From assembly GCA_026387235.1 (NCBI GenBank), contig JAPLMD010000045.1, positions 1 to 39,392 of the forward strand: DNA of 39,392 nucleotides, read 5' to 3'. The notes under the pieces were generated by a model. The model saw only the letters and a program-made list of their open reading frames with translations. It was not told where the DNA came from and made no database searches. The stretch's first letter is position 1; each line of letters begins with the position of its first letter. The position numbers and the translations under genes are program-made. This document shows, in pieces, positions 21,403-30,832 of this stretch. The DNA is from Candidatus Omnitrophota bacterium (GTDB lineage: Bacteria; Omnitrophota; Gorgyraeia; Gorgyraeales; Gorgyraeaceae).

Positions 21403-22167
21403 ATGACATTTGTGTTGATTTTTATATTTGGCGCAATTATCGGCAGTTTTCTTAACGTATGCATATACAGGATGCCCAGGAACGAATCATTGGTGTTTCC
21501 AGGTTCGAGATGCGTTTCATGCAAAAAGCCTATACCATGGTATGATAATATACCATTACTTAGTTATGTTTTGCTTAGAGGTAAATGCAGGTCTTGTAAG
21601 GCTAAGTTCTCTTCGCGGTATTTTTTTGTAGAATTGATAAGCGCTGTATGTTTTCCGATTTTATTTGTAAATTTTAAACTTAATTACATATTCTGGATTT
21701 ACAGCTTGCTGGTATTCAGCCTTATAGTTATTACGTTTATAGACCTGGAGTTTCAGTTGATACCGGACAGTATCAGTCTTGTAGGTATATTTGTCGGAAT
21801 TATCCTAAGCGTAATTTTTCCGGGATTACAAGGCGCTTTTACATGGCAAAGAAGTTTTTTAAATTCTATATTAGGCGTTATAGCAGGCGGCGGCTTGATA
21901 TATCTTACAGGTGTTTTAGGCCAGCTTGCCTTTAAAAAAGAAAGCATGGGTGGAGGCGATGTAAAACTCATGGCGATGCTGGGAGCATTTTTGGGCTGGA
22001 AGATGGCTGTATTAATTTTCTTTTTAGCGCCTTTTTTTGGCACGCCTATAGGAATTTATATGAAATATGTAAAGAAAGAGGATATAATACCTTATGGTCC
22101 GTATATTTCTTTAGCCAGCTTTGTGGCTATGGTATGGGGCCATAAAATTTTAAGCTTATTATTATAG
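21403..22167 (+). CDS. Prepilin peptidase (type IV)
   Basis: GSFLNVCIYRMPR, CVSCKKPIPWYDNIPLLSY...CRSCKAKFSSRY, GGGDVKLMAMLGAFLGWK. Confidence 0.93.
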   Translation: MTFVLIFIFGAIIGSFLNVCIYRMPRNESLVFPGSRCVSCKKPIPWYDNIPLLSYVLLRGKCRSCKAKFSSRYFFVELISAVCFPILFVNFKLNYIFWIYSLLVFSLIVITFIDLEFQLIPDSISLVGIFVGIILSVIFPGLQGAFTWQRSFLNSILGVIAGGGLIYLTGVLGQLAFKKESMGGGDVKLMAMLGAFLGWKMAVLIFFLAPFFGTPIGIYMKYVKKEDIIPYGPYISLASFVAMVWGHKILSLLL

Positions 22168-22179
22168 AGGAGGTATAAA

Positions 22180-23223
22180 ATGTTGAGATTTTTGACTGCA
22201 GGGGAATCGCATGGAGAGGCGCTGGTGGGCATATTGGAAGGCATGCCTGCTGGCTTAAAAATAAATACAAGCGGCATAGATAAAGAACTTAAAAGAAGGC
22301 AGGAGGGTTACGGGAGAGGCCAAAGGATGCAGATAGAGAGCGACCGGGCTAAGATACTTTCAGGCTTTATGAGAGGCGTCACAATAGGAAGCCCAATAGC
22401 TATTCTTATTGAAAATAAAGATTTTTGCATAGACAAATTGCCGGCTGTTAAAAACCCCAGGCCCGGGCATGCGGATATGGCAGGGATTCTTAAATATGGG
22501 TTTAATGACGCCAGATGCGTGCTTGAAAGGGCTTCCGCGAGAGAGACAGCTGCGAGGGTAGGTATTGGCGCGATTTGCAAGATTTTATTAGCTGAGTTTA
22601 ATATAAACATCCTGAGCCGCGTTATGATGATAGGCGGGGTTAAATCTGAGAAATTGATGAAAGAAAAAATAGATGAAGCCGCAAAATCAAAGGATACCCT
22701 GGGAGGTATATTTGAAGTAATAGTTAAAGGAGCGCCGCCTGGTTTAGGAAGTTATGCGCACTGGGACAGGCGCTTAGATGCGAGCATCGCGCAGGCAATT
22801 ATGTCCATACCCGCTGTCAAGGCAGTTGAGATAGGCAATGCCATTGAATGCAGCGCAAAGCCTGGTTCAGAAGTGCACGATGAAATTTTTTATTCCAAAG
22901 AAAAGAGCATTTACAGAAAAACCAACAACGCCGGAGGCGTGGAAGGCGGGATGTCAAACGGTGAAGATATAATAGCGCGCGGTTACATGAAACCAATAAG
23001 CACGTTGACGGATGGTTTGAATACTATAGATATCGATACAAAGAAGCAGGCAAAGGCCTCTGCGGAGAGGTCTGATGTGTGCGCTGTTTCTGCCGCAGGG
23101 GTGGTGGGAGAGGCAGTGCTGGCTTTTGTCATAGCTAAGGCATTTCTGGAAAAGTTTGGCAGGGATAGCGTTGCGGAAATAAAGAGAAATTATAAAGGGT
23201 ATGTAGACAGCCTAAAATTTTAG
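22180..23223 (+). CDS. aroC: Chorismate synthase
   Basis: LRFLTAGESHGEALVGILEGMPAGL, RPGHADMAGILKYG, RASARETAARV. Confidence 0.96.
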   Translation: MLRFLTAGESHGEALVGILEGMPAGLKINTSGIDKELKRRQEGYGRGQRMQIESDRAKILSGFMRGVTIGSPIAILIENKDFCIDKLPAVKNPRPGHADMAGILKYGFNDARCVLERASARETAARVGIGAICKILLAEFNINILSRVMMIGGVKSEKLMKEKIDEAAKSKDTLGGIFEVIVKGAPPGLGSYAHWDRRLDASIAQAIMSIPAVKAVEIGNAIECSAKPGSEVHDEIFYSKEKSIYRKTNNAGGVEGGMSNGEDIIARGYMKPISTLTDGLNTIDIDTKKQAKASAERSDVCAVSAAGVVGEAVLAFVIAKAFLEKFGRDSVAEIKRNYKGYVDSLKF

Positions 23224-23817
23224 AGTGAAAGACGAAGAGCAGTAGTCAGTATCGAAATCGTGTATCCTGTCAGTGTGTTTCCAGCCGAAACCAAGAGAGA
23301 CTTCTTTATTTAAATCATAGTTGAATTCAATCCCGATTTCATTTAATCCGGCAGAGCCTTTTTCCAGATTATATGAATACTCTTCAAATGACCTGAGGGA
23401 AAGTTTTTTATTAAGGGTTTTTCCCAAGACAGGAAATGCGAGCTCTAACTTCAAGGTTGTTTCTACAGACTGTTTTCCAGGGCTGAAAACCATGTAATCC
23501 AGAATTTCACCTGAAATAAACTGAAGAGATTCGCCGAGATAAAAGTATTCAAAAAAGCGCTTTTTCGTTTCAAAACCCGCGGTTATTTTTTCCCACGCCT
23601 TTGTTTTTATATTCCACTGCGCTTCCCCAAAACCGGATATTTCCACATTCAAAGGGTCGATATTTTTATAAAGAGATATGCGGTTTAAATAAATATTGCC
23701 GTCATCGCTTCTTACATCCTTAAGAAATTCATTTCTATCTTTTATATCCAGGGCGCAGGCAGGATCTAAAAATATTAATTGTATTAACAATAGGATTATT
23801 CCGGATAATGGTTTCAT
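23212..23817 (-). CDS. Hypothetical secreted, possibly outer-membrane beta-strand-rich protein
   Basis: 201-aa ORF with signal peptide MKPLSGIILLLIQLIFLDPACA, alternating strand pattern and C-terminal FTLKF; only substantial antisense ORF here not shadowing a known gene. Confidence 0.6.
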   Translation of the reverse strand: MKPLSGIILLLIQLIFLDPACALDIKDRNEFLKDVRSDDGNIYLNRISLYKNIDPLNVEISGFGEAQWNIKTKAWEKITAGFETKKRFFEYFYLGESLQFISGEILDYMVFSPGKQSVETTLKLELAFPVLGKTLNKKLSLRSFEEYSYNLEKGSAGLNEIGIEFNYDLNKEVSLGFGWKHTDRIHDFDTDYCSSSFTLKF

Positions 23818-23912
23818 TTAGCAAAAAAGTATAGCATATAACCCCGGCAAATACAAGGAATTTGACTATTATATGGTTATCTGTTATAGTTTATGGCTAT
23901 AGGAGTTATGTT

Positions 23913-24413
23913 ATGCGTAATATAATTTTAGTCGGTTTCATGGGCACAGGCAAGAGTGCCGCTGGAAGGCTATTGGCAGAAAAACTTAACATGGATTTTG
24001 TGGAATTAGACGAAATAATAGAGACAAGAGAAAAGATGTCTATAAAAGATATATTTGAAAAAAAAGGCGAGCCGTATTTCAGGCTGGTTGAGAAAGAGGT
24101 TGCGAAAAAAGCCAGCTCGCGAAAGAACATTATTATCTCTGCCGGAGGCGGGGCAATTGTAGATGAAGAGAATTTTAAGAATCTCAAGCAAAGCGGTACT
24201 ATAATTTGTCTCAAGGCATCGCCTGCTACTATTCTTAAAAGGACAAAAGGCCTGGAAAACAGGCCTCTTCTCAATATCCCGGATCCGAAAAAACAGATAG
24301 AAGAGCTTCTCAGAAAAAGAGAGGCTTATTACAATAAGGCGGATTTCAGCATAGAGACTGATAATCTAAGTGTAGATGAAGTAGTCATAGAGATAATAGC
24401 ACTTATAGCTTAG
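23913..24413 (+). CDS. aroK: Shikimate kinase
   Basis: IILVGFMGTGKSAAGRLLAEKL, FVELDEIIE, SAGGGAIVDEENF; ATG 23913 preferred. Confidence 0.94.
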   Translation: MRNIILVGFMGTGKSAAGRLLAEKLNMDFVELDEIIETREKMSIKDIFEKKGEPYFRLVEKEVAKKASSRKNIIISAGGGAIVDEENFKNLKQSGTIICLKASPATILKRTKGLENRPLLNIPDPKKQIEELLRKREAYYNKADFSIETDNLSVDEVVIEIIALIA

Positions 24414-24698
24414 CTGGCAGAGAAGTCTCGAGGACGCAAAATTTCCCCAGCGAGGAAATTTTGCTCCGTTTTCTCCCTCGCTCGTTTCGCCAAGCCAGGC
24501 AGGTTTTGAGAAAAGCCTTTTTTCTTCGAGCGGGCATGGTGCCTGCCGCCGAATAGGCGGCAGGCGAGCGAGAAGAAAAACGGAGAGAAGGCCGACCCGC
24601 TAGGGCGGGCAAACGTCTTTTCGAAAGCCTGCCTGGTTTGGCGAAACACCTTGCCCGCTCGGGACAAAAAGGCCTCTCGTCTTCTCTGCCAGCTAAGC
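24408..24698. mobile_element. ~290-bp foldback/MITE-like element with nested inverted repeats
   Basis: 18-bp perfect terminal repeats GCTTAGCTGGCAGAGAAG/CTTCTCTGCCAGCTAAGC; nested 20-nt arms 24484-24503/24628-24647 (one mismatch); hairpins 24436-24464 and 24541-24565. Confidence 0.75.
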
Positions 24699-24711
24699 AA
24701 AATATAATTTT

Positions 24712-25809
24712 ATGACAGATATAGAAAGATTGCTTATTCTTAATATGATAGATGGATTGGGAAGCGTTAGAACTAATAGTTTGTTTAAGCATTTTGGATC
24801 CATAGAAAAGATTTTTAAGGTAAACGAAGATGATTTGAAAGGCATAGAAGATATCGGACCTGTAATGGCTGCCAGAATTCCTCAAGCTATCAAGGAAATA
24901 AATTTAAATAAGGAACTGGACCTGATCAAAAAACACGGCGTAGAGGTCATTACTTTTTTAGACAAGGATTATCCTGAGAATCTGAAAAATATATATGACC
25001 CGCCTGTGGTTTTATATGTAAAAGGCAAGATTTTACCGGAGGACAAATTAGCTATTGCAATAGTTGGCTCAAGGCTCGCGTCTTTTTACGGCCTTCAGAC
25101 AGCTGAGAGGCTTGGTTTTGAATTAGCCTCGCATGGTATTACAGTAGTTTCAGGCCTCGCGAGGGGCATTGATTCAAGCGCTCATAAAGGCGCTTTAAAA
25201 GCCAGGAAAAGAACCATTGCTGTTTTGGGATCAGGCTTGGCTAATATCTATCCTGATGAGCATGTAAAGCTGGCTGAAAAAATCTCTGAATCAGGAGCTG
25301 TGATCAGTGAATTCCCAATGCTTACCAGGCCGGATAAGGGAAATTTTCCAAAAAGAAATAGAATAATAAGCGGGCTTTCTTTAGGCGTTGTGTGCGTGGA
25401 GGCAGCTGAGAAAAGCGGCGCGCTTATTACGTGCGACTGCGCCTTAGAACAGGGCCGTGAAGTTTTTGCAGTGCCTGGGAAAGTGGATTCAATGACTTCG
25501 AAAGGCACTAATAAACTTATAAAGCAAGGCGCTAAATTAGCTCAGGGAGCAGAAGATATTCTCGAAGAGCTAAATCTATCCGGCTTCGCCCGCCGCAGAA
25601 ACAATGGCGGGCGAAGTCAAATAGAAGGTTCTGCATTGGACAAAGATGAGAGTTTAGTATATACTTTATTATCCAGCGATCCTAAGTATATCGATGATAT
25701 ATGCCTGGAAAGCGGCATCGCGCTTAATAGAATCGCTAAAATATTATTAGACCTGGAGATTAAGAAGTTCGTAAAACAGCTGCCCGGAAAGAATTTTGTT
25801 AAAATTTAG
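24712..25809 (+). CDS. dprA: DNA processing protein DprA/Smf
   Basis: IVGSRLASFYGLQTAERLGFELASHGITVVSGLARGIDSSAHKGAL, FPKRNRIISGLS. Confidence 0.95.
   Translation: MTDIERLLILNMIDGLGSVRTNSLFKHFGSIEKIFKVNEDDLKGIEDIGPVMAARIPQAIKEINLNKELDLIKKHGVEVITFLDKDYPENLKNIYDPPVVLYVKGKILPEDKLAIAIVGSRLASFYGLQTAERLGFELASHGITVVSGLARGIDSSAHKGALKARKRTIAVLGSGLANIYPDEHVKLAEKISESGAVISEFPMLTRPDKGNFPKRNRIISGLSLGVVCVEAAEKSGALITCDCALEQGREVFAVPGKVDSMTSKGTNKLIKQGAKLAQGAEDILEELNLSGFARRRNNGGRSQIEGSALDKDESLVYTLLSSDPKYIDDICLESGIALNRIAKILLDLEIKKFVKQLPGKNFVKI
25584..25616. repeat. In-frame hairpin insertion in the dprA linker
   Basis: CTTCGCCCGCC-gcagaaacaat-GGCGGGCGAAG, 11-bp perfect arms, codes FARRRNNGGRS. Confidence 0.8.
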
Positions 25810-25823
25810 AATGGAGAATTGAG

Positions 25824-27830
25824 ATGGCAAAATCGCTTGTTATAGTAGAGTCGCCCGCAAAATCCAATACTATAAATAAAATACTCGGTAAAAATTTTAC
25901 CGTTACTTCTTCAATGGGCCATATAATGGATTTGCCTAAGTCAAAGATGGGCATAGACATAGAAAAGGACTTTACTCCTGAATACATAATGATACCTGGT
26001 AAGAAGAAGATAGTGGACACGTTGAAAAAAGCAGCAGCTGAAGCAGACGATATATTTTTGGCAACAGATCCTGACAGAGAAGGAGAGGCAATAAGTTGGC
26101 ATCTTGCAAATCTTCTAGGCAAGAAGAAAAAGATTCACAGGATCGCGTTCCATGAAATTACAAAGACTGCGATAGAAGCAGCTATTAATAAGCCCGGCAA
26201 TATAGATATGAACATGGTGGACGCTCAGCAGACAAGAAGGATTCTGGATAGGCTGGTGGGTTATAGCATCAGCCCGCTATTATGGAGAAAGGTTGGTAGA
26301 GGCCTTTCGGCAGGCAGGGTCCAGTCAGTTGCAGTGAGGCTTGTAGTGGACAGAGAGAATGAAATTCGTGTTTTTGTACCGGAAGAATACTGGGACATAG
26401 AGGCGGAGCTCAAAAAGAAGGACGTAGAAAATTCTAAATTTATTGCCAAGTTAGATAAGATAGAAGATAAAAAAATAGACCTTAAGAATCAAAGCAATTC
26501 TATGAGTCTGGTAGCTGAAATTGAAAAGGAAAAGTTTATAGTTGAGAAAGTTGAGAAAAAGGAAAAAAGAAAATACGCCCAGCCGCCTTTTATAACCTCC
26601 AAACTTCAGCAAGAGGCATTTTATAAACTCAGATTCCAGGCTGTTAAAACAATGAAGGTGGCGCAGCAATTATATGAAGGTTTGCCGATAGGGAGCGAGG
26701 GCAATGTAGGTCTTATAACTTACATGCGTACGGATGCCGTGAGAGTCTCAAAAGAATCGCAGGATTTCGCAATAAAATACATACTTGAAAAATATGGCGC
26801 TGAATTTGTGCCAAGCATGCCGAACGTATACAAAGCAAAGAAAAGCGCTCAGGAGGCGCATGAAGCAATAAGGCCTGCGCTGCCGCTGAGAGAGCCAAGC
26901 AGCATAAAGGAATTCCTCACGCTGGACCAGCATAAACTCTACACGTTGATATGGAATCGCTTTATATCCAGCCAGATGACGCCTGCTGTATTTAATGTGG
27001 TGAGCGTTGAGATAAAGGCGGGAAGATGTATTTTTAAAGCCAATGGTTCGCAAAAAGTATTCCAGGGTTTCAGCGTTGTTTATCAGGAAAATGAGGAAGA
27101 GAAAGAAGAAGAAAGATTGCTTCCTTTTTTAGAAGCAGGAGAAGTCTTGGACCTTCTAAAGCTGAATCCAAATCAGCACTTTACAAAGCCTCCTCCAAGA
27201 TATTCAGACGCGTCTCTTGTAAAGGCCCTTGAAGAAGATGGTATCGGAAGACCGAGCACGTACGCGCCTATCATTCAGACTATCATTGCCCGCAATTATG
27301 TAAAAAGAAAAGAAGGGTATTTCTGTCCTTCTGAACTGGGCATGGTGGTAACAGATCTTCTAATGAAAAGTTTTCCCAGGATTCTGGATATGGAATTTAC
27401 AGCCAAAATGGAAGAAGAGCTGGATGAGATAGAAGAAGGCAGAGAAAAGAGCGTAGAAGTTCTTAAAAGATTCTATACGCCTTTTGAAAAAGACGTGGAG
27501 CACGCGAAAGTAAATATGCGCAAGGTAAAAGGGGAAGCTGTAAAAACCTCAGAGATTTGCGAAAAATGCGGCAAGCCCATGGTTATAAAGTGGGGAAGGC
27601 TCGGAAGGTTTTTAAGCTGTTCCGATTTTCCTAACTGCAGGTTTGCTAAAGCCATACCTACGGGCGTGAAATGCCCTGAGCCTGACTGCGGCGGGATGCT
27701 CGTAGAGCGCCGCTCCAAAGGAGGCAGGCATTTTTACGGCTGTTCTAATTATCCAAAATGCCATCATATATCCCGCAGGCTTCCTTCCCAGAATAACGAA
27801 GATAGCGCGTTAGAGGGAGAAGATGCTTGA
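25824..27830 (+). CDS. topA: DNA topoisomerase I with C-terminal zinc ribbons
   Basis: LVIVESPAKSNTINKILG, TDPDREGEAISWHL, GLITYMRTD, CEKCGKPM...CSDFPNC, CPEPDCGG...CSNYPKC. Confidence 0.97.
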   Translation: MAKSLVIVESPAKSNTINKILGKNFTVTSSMGHIMDLPKSKMGIDIEKDFTPEYIMIPGKKKIVDTLKKAAAEADDIFLATDPDREGEAISWHLANLLGKKKKIHRIAFHEITKTAIEAAINKPGNIDMNMVDAQQTRRILDRLVGYSISPLLWRKVGRGLSAGRVQSVAVRLVVDRENEIRVFVPEEYWDIEAELKKKDVENSKFIAKLDKIEDKKIDLKNQSNSMSLVAEIEKEKFIVEKVEKKEKRKYAQPPFITSKLQQEAFYKLRFQAVKTMKVAQQLYEGLPIGSEGNVGLITYMRTDAVRVSKESQDFAIKYILEKYGAEFVPSMPNVYKAKKSAQEAHEAIRPALPLREPSSIKEFLTLDQHKLYTLIWNRFISSQMTPAVFNVVSVEIKAGRCIFKANGSQKVFQGFSVVYQENEEEKEEERLLPFLEAGEVLDLLKLNPNQHFTKPPPRYSDASLVKALEEDGIGRPSTYAPIIQTIIARNYVKRKEGYFCPSELGMVVTDLLMKSFPRILDMEFTAKMEEELDEIEEGREKSVEVLKRFYTPFEKDVEHAKVNMRKVKGEAVKTSEICEKCGKPMVIKWGRLGRFLSCSDFPNCRFAKAIPTGVKCPEPDCGGMLVERRSKGGRHFYGCSNYPKCHHISRRLPSQNNEDSALEGEDA

Positions 27831-28698
27831 TCGATATGTGCATAAATTCATCAATTATCTGCAGATTGAAAAAAACGCCTCGGATCATACCGTAACTAAC
27901 TATAAGATAGACCTCAGAGAATTCAGCGAATCAGTAAAAGATAAACCTATAGAGCAAATTACTCATCTGGACGTGAGACTTTTTCTAGCCAGGATGAAGG
28001 AGAAGAATTTTGCAAGGAGATCCGTAGCCAGAAAGATGGCTTGCCTCAGGAGTTTTTTTAAATTTCTTTACAGAGAAGGACTTATAAAAACCAATCCCAG
28101 CGTCAGCCTGTCAACGCCTAAGATAGAGAAGAAATTGCCTTTATTTTTAAACGTAGATGATGTTGCGAAACTCCTGGAATCCCCGGATTCTTCTGATGCT
28201 ATAGGCTTGCGCGACAGGGCTATTTTGGAGACGCTTTATTCGACAGGGATAAGAGTAAGTGAGCTTGCGGGCCTGGATAAAGAGGACATTGATTTTATAA
28301 GCGGGGTATTAAAGGTATACGGAAAAGGAAAAAAAGAAAGGCTCGCGCCTATAGGAGACAAGGCGTTGAGAGCTATAAGGGCTTATTTTGAAAAGATAGG
28401 AGTGAGCGATATAAATGAAAAGAAACCCGTATTTCTTAATAAAAGCAAAAGGCGCGTGAGCGACAGGGCTGTAAGAAGGATAGTTCATAAGTATATCCAT
28501 AAGACCAGCCTTAATGAGAATATTTCTCCTCACTCGTTAAGGCATTCTTTTGCCACTCATATGCTGGACAGGGGCGCGGATTTAAGATCAGTGCAGGAAC
28601 TTTTAGGCCATGCAAATCTTTCCACTACCCAGATATATACGCACGTAACTACTGAGAGATTGAAAGCAATCTACGATAAGGTTCACCCAAGGGCGTAA
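27823..28698 (+). CDS. Tyrosine recombinase XerC/XerD family
   Basis: LYSTGIRVSELAGL, SPHSLRHSFATHMLDRGADLRSVQELLGHANLSTTQIYTHV. Confidence 0.95.
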   Translation: MLDRYVHKFINYLQIEKNASDHTVTNYKIDLREFSESVKDKPIEQITHLDVRLFLARMKEKNFARRSVARKMACLRSFFKFLYREGLIKTNPSVSLSTPKIEKKLPLFLNVDDVAKLLESPDSSDAIGLRDRAILETLYSTGIRVSELAGLDKEDIDFISGVLKVYGKGKKERLAPIGDKALRAIRAYFEKIGVSDINEKKPVFLNKSKRRVSDRAVRRIVHKYIHKTSLNENISPHSLRHSFATHMLDRGADLRSVQELLGHANLSTTQIYTHVTTERLKAIYDKVHPRA

Positions 28699-28702
28699 AA
28701 TT

Positions 28703-29329
28703 ATGAAAAAGGCTGTTGTGTTATTATCAGGCGGCATGGATTCAGCCGTTACGCTTTTTATTGCTAAAAAAAATGGATACAAGGCAAGCTGCCTTACGTT
28801 TGATTATGGACAGCGGCATAAAAAAGAAATATTATTCGCAAAAAAAATAGCCGAGAGCGCGAAATCAACCTGCGTTATTTTGAAAATATCCCTTCCTTGG
28901 AAAAAAAGCGCGCTTCTGGATAAAAATATCAAGGTCCCTGAAAATAGAAAATTTTCAGGCAGAGATAATATCCCGCCTACTTATGTCCCTGCCAGAAATA
29001 CAATTTTTTTAAGTTTCGGCCTTTCTTATGCTGAAGCAATAGGAGCAAAAGCAGTCTTCATAGGCGCGAATGCAATAGATTTTTCAGGTTATCCTGACTG
29101 CAGGCCGGAATATTACAGGAAATTTAACGAACTTTTTAAGAAAGCTACAAAGGCAAGGGGCATAAAAATAGTTGTGCCGTTATTGCACAAAACAAAAGAA
29201 GACATAGTGAGGCTTGGCGCCGGATTAGGCGTAGATTTTAACCTAACTTGGTCCTGCTATAAAGGTGGGAGCAAACCTTGCGGCGTATGCGACGCGTGCA
29301 GGCTCCGCGCCAAAGGATTCTGTGATTAA
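28703..29329 (+). CDS. queC: 7-cyano-7-deazaguanine synthase
   Basis: VVLLSGGMDSAVTLFIAKK, FDYGQRHKKE, C-terminal TWSCYKGGSKPCGVCDACRLR. Confidence 0.95.
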   Translation: MKKAVVLLSGGMDSAVTLFIAKKNGYKASCLTFDYGQRHKKEILFAKKIAESAKSTCVILKISLPWKKSALLDKNIKVPENRKFSGRDNIPPTYVPARNTIFLSFGLSYAEAIGAKAVFIGANAIDFSGYPDCRPEYYRKFNELFKKATKARGIKIVVPLLHKTKEDIVRLGAGLGVDFNLTWSCYKGGSKPCGVCDACRLRAKGFCD

Positions 29330-29993
29330 GGCTAAAATAGCGGAAATATTCAGTTCGGTTCAGGGAGAAGGGCCTTACGTTGGCCAGGTTCAGACATTTG
29401 TCAGGTTTCATGGGTGCAATATAAATTGCGGATATTGCGATGAGGCCCGGAAAGATAAATTCAAGGAATATTCTTCGCAGGAACTTATAGGCGCTGTCAT
29501 AAAGGAAAATAACAAGGTAGTCTCTCTCACGGGCGGAGAACCGCTTTTATATGCGGGTTTTTTAACAGAAGTTCTGCCTTACTTGAAGAAAAAAGGTTTT
29601 ATCGTATATCTTGAAACTAATGGGATATTGAAAAATAAACTTTTGGAGATTATAGATTTTTTAGATATAATAAGCATGGATATAAAGCTTCCGTCTTCTA
29701 CGGGGCTTGGGGCTTATTGGAAAGCCCATGCAGGTTTTCTTGAAGAAGCTGTTAGAAAAAAGGTTTTTGTAAAAGCAGTTATTACAGATAAGACGTCGAT
29801 GTCTGATATAAAAAAGGCGGTATCTGTAATAAAAGGCATAAATAAGGACATATTTTTTATACTTCAGCCTGCGACTATAAATAATAAGATGCAGAAAATA
29901 AAATCTGCCGGCAGATTTTTAAACACGGCAAATTCTGCGTTGAATAACGTAAGATTAATACCTCAGGTTCACAGGATATTAGGTTTAAGATGA
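29322..29993 (+). CDS. queE: 7-carboxy-7-deazaguanine synthase (radical SAM)
   Basis: IAEIFSSVQGEGPYVGQVQTFVRFHGCNINCGYCD; GTG 29322 in frame and overlapping the queC stop. Confidence 0.93.
   Translation: MIKAKIAEIFSSVQGEGPYVGQVQTFVRFHGCNINCGYCDEARKDKFKEYSSQELIGAVIKENNKVVSLTGGEPLLYAGFLTEVLPYLKKKGFIVYLETNGILKNKLLEIIDFLDIISMDIKLPSSTGLGAYWKAHAGFLEEAVRKKVFVKAVITDKTSMSDIKKAVSVIKGINKDIFFILQPATINNKMQKIKSAGRFLNTANSALNNVRLIPQVHRILGLR
29900..29919. repeat. 20-bp perfect palindrome in queE
   Basis: AAAATCTGCCGGCAGATTTT. Confidence 0.7.
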
Positions 29994-30832
29994 TAAGAGC
30001 AATAGATTCTGGATTAATAAGAGATGCGGTAAAAGATTTGTTTATCAAGGCAAATACGTCTTTGAGGCAAGACATACTTTCTGGCCTGAAGCTTGCCAGG
30101 AAAAACGAAACCAGAGAAAAAGCCAGGTACGTTCTGGACATAATCATTAAAAATGCAGCTATTGCCAAAAAGAAGATGATGCCTATCTGCCAGGACACGG
30201 GCATGGCAGTTGTATATTTAAAGATAGGGCAATCTTTAATTGTAAAAGGAGATCTTAAAAAGGCGGTTAATAAAGGCGTGGCCCTTGCGTATAAAGAAGG
30301 TTATTTCAGGAATTCAATTGTAAATGACCCCCTGATAAGAAAAAATACAAATACAAACCTGCCTTCTATTATTTATACCGATATAGTTCCGGGGAATAAG
30401 ATTAACATAAAAGTTGTTGCGAAGGGTTTTGGCTGCGAGAATGTAAGTAAAACCAGGATGTTCAGGCCGACTGTTCCGATTTCAAGCATAGAGCAATTTA
30501 TCTTAGATGCCGTAAGAGATGCAGGTTCCAGGCCATGTCCGCCCGTATATATAGGTATAGGCATAGGCGGAACCCTTGATAAGGCAGTGTCTCTCTCAAA
30601 AGAAGCTATATTCAGGCCGCTTGGAAAAACCAATAAAGATAAACATATCGCAAGGCTTGAGAAAAGCATATTGAGAAAGGTTAATGATCTCAGAATCGGG
30701 CCGATAGGCGTTGCGGGTAATATTACAGCGCTTGGCGTGAGTATATTAACTTATCCTACGCACATAGCGGGACTGCCTGTAGCTATAAATATAAGCTGTC
30801 ACGCTACCCGTACCGCAGAAGCTACTATATGA
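29990..30832 (+). CDS. Class I fumarate hydratase alpha subunit
   Basis: PICQDTGMAVVYLKIGQ, GFGCENVSKTRMFRPT, GIGIGGTLDKAV. Confidence 0.93.
   Translation: MIRAIDSGLIRDAVKDLFIKANTSLRQDILSGLKLARKNETREKARYVLDIIIKNAAIAKKKMMPICQDTGMAVVYLKIGQSLIVKGDLKKAVNKGVALAYKEGYFRNSIVNDPLIRKNTNTNLPSIIYTDIVPGNKINIKVVAKGFGCENVSKTRMFRPTVPISSIEQFILDAVRDAGSRPCPPVYIGIGIGGTLDKAVSLSKEAIFRPLGKTNKDKHIARLEKSILRKVNDLRIGPIGVAGNITALGVSILTYPTHIAGLPVAINISCHATRTAEATI

Noticed and set aside
24403-24885. Minus-strand ORFs of 160 and 96 aa over the aroK-dprA gap
   Set aside because: They read through the foldback element and the dprA 5' end; low-complexity Arg/Ser composition, no recognizable domain.
27823-28698. Tyrosine recombinase as the integrase of a mobile element
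   Set aside because: It follows topA in a housekeeping context and has XerC/XerD features; it is far from the tRNA-His region.
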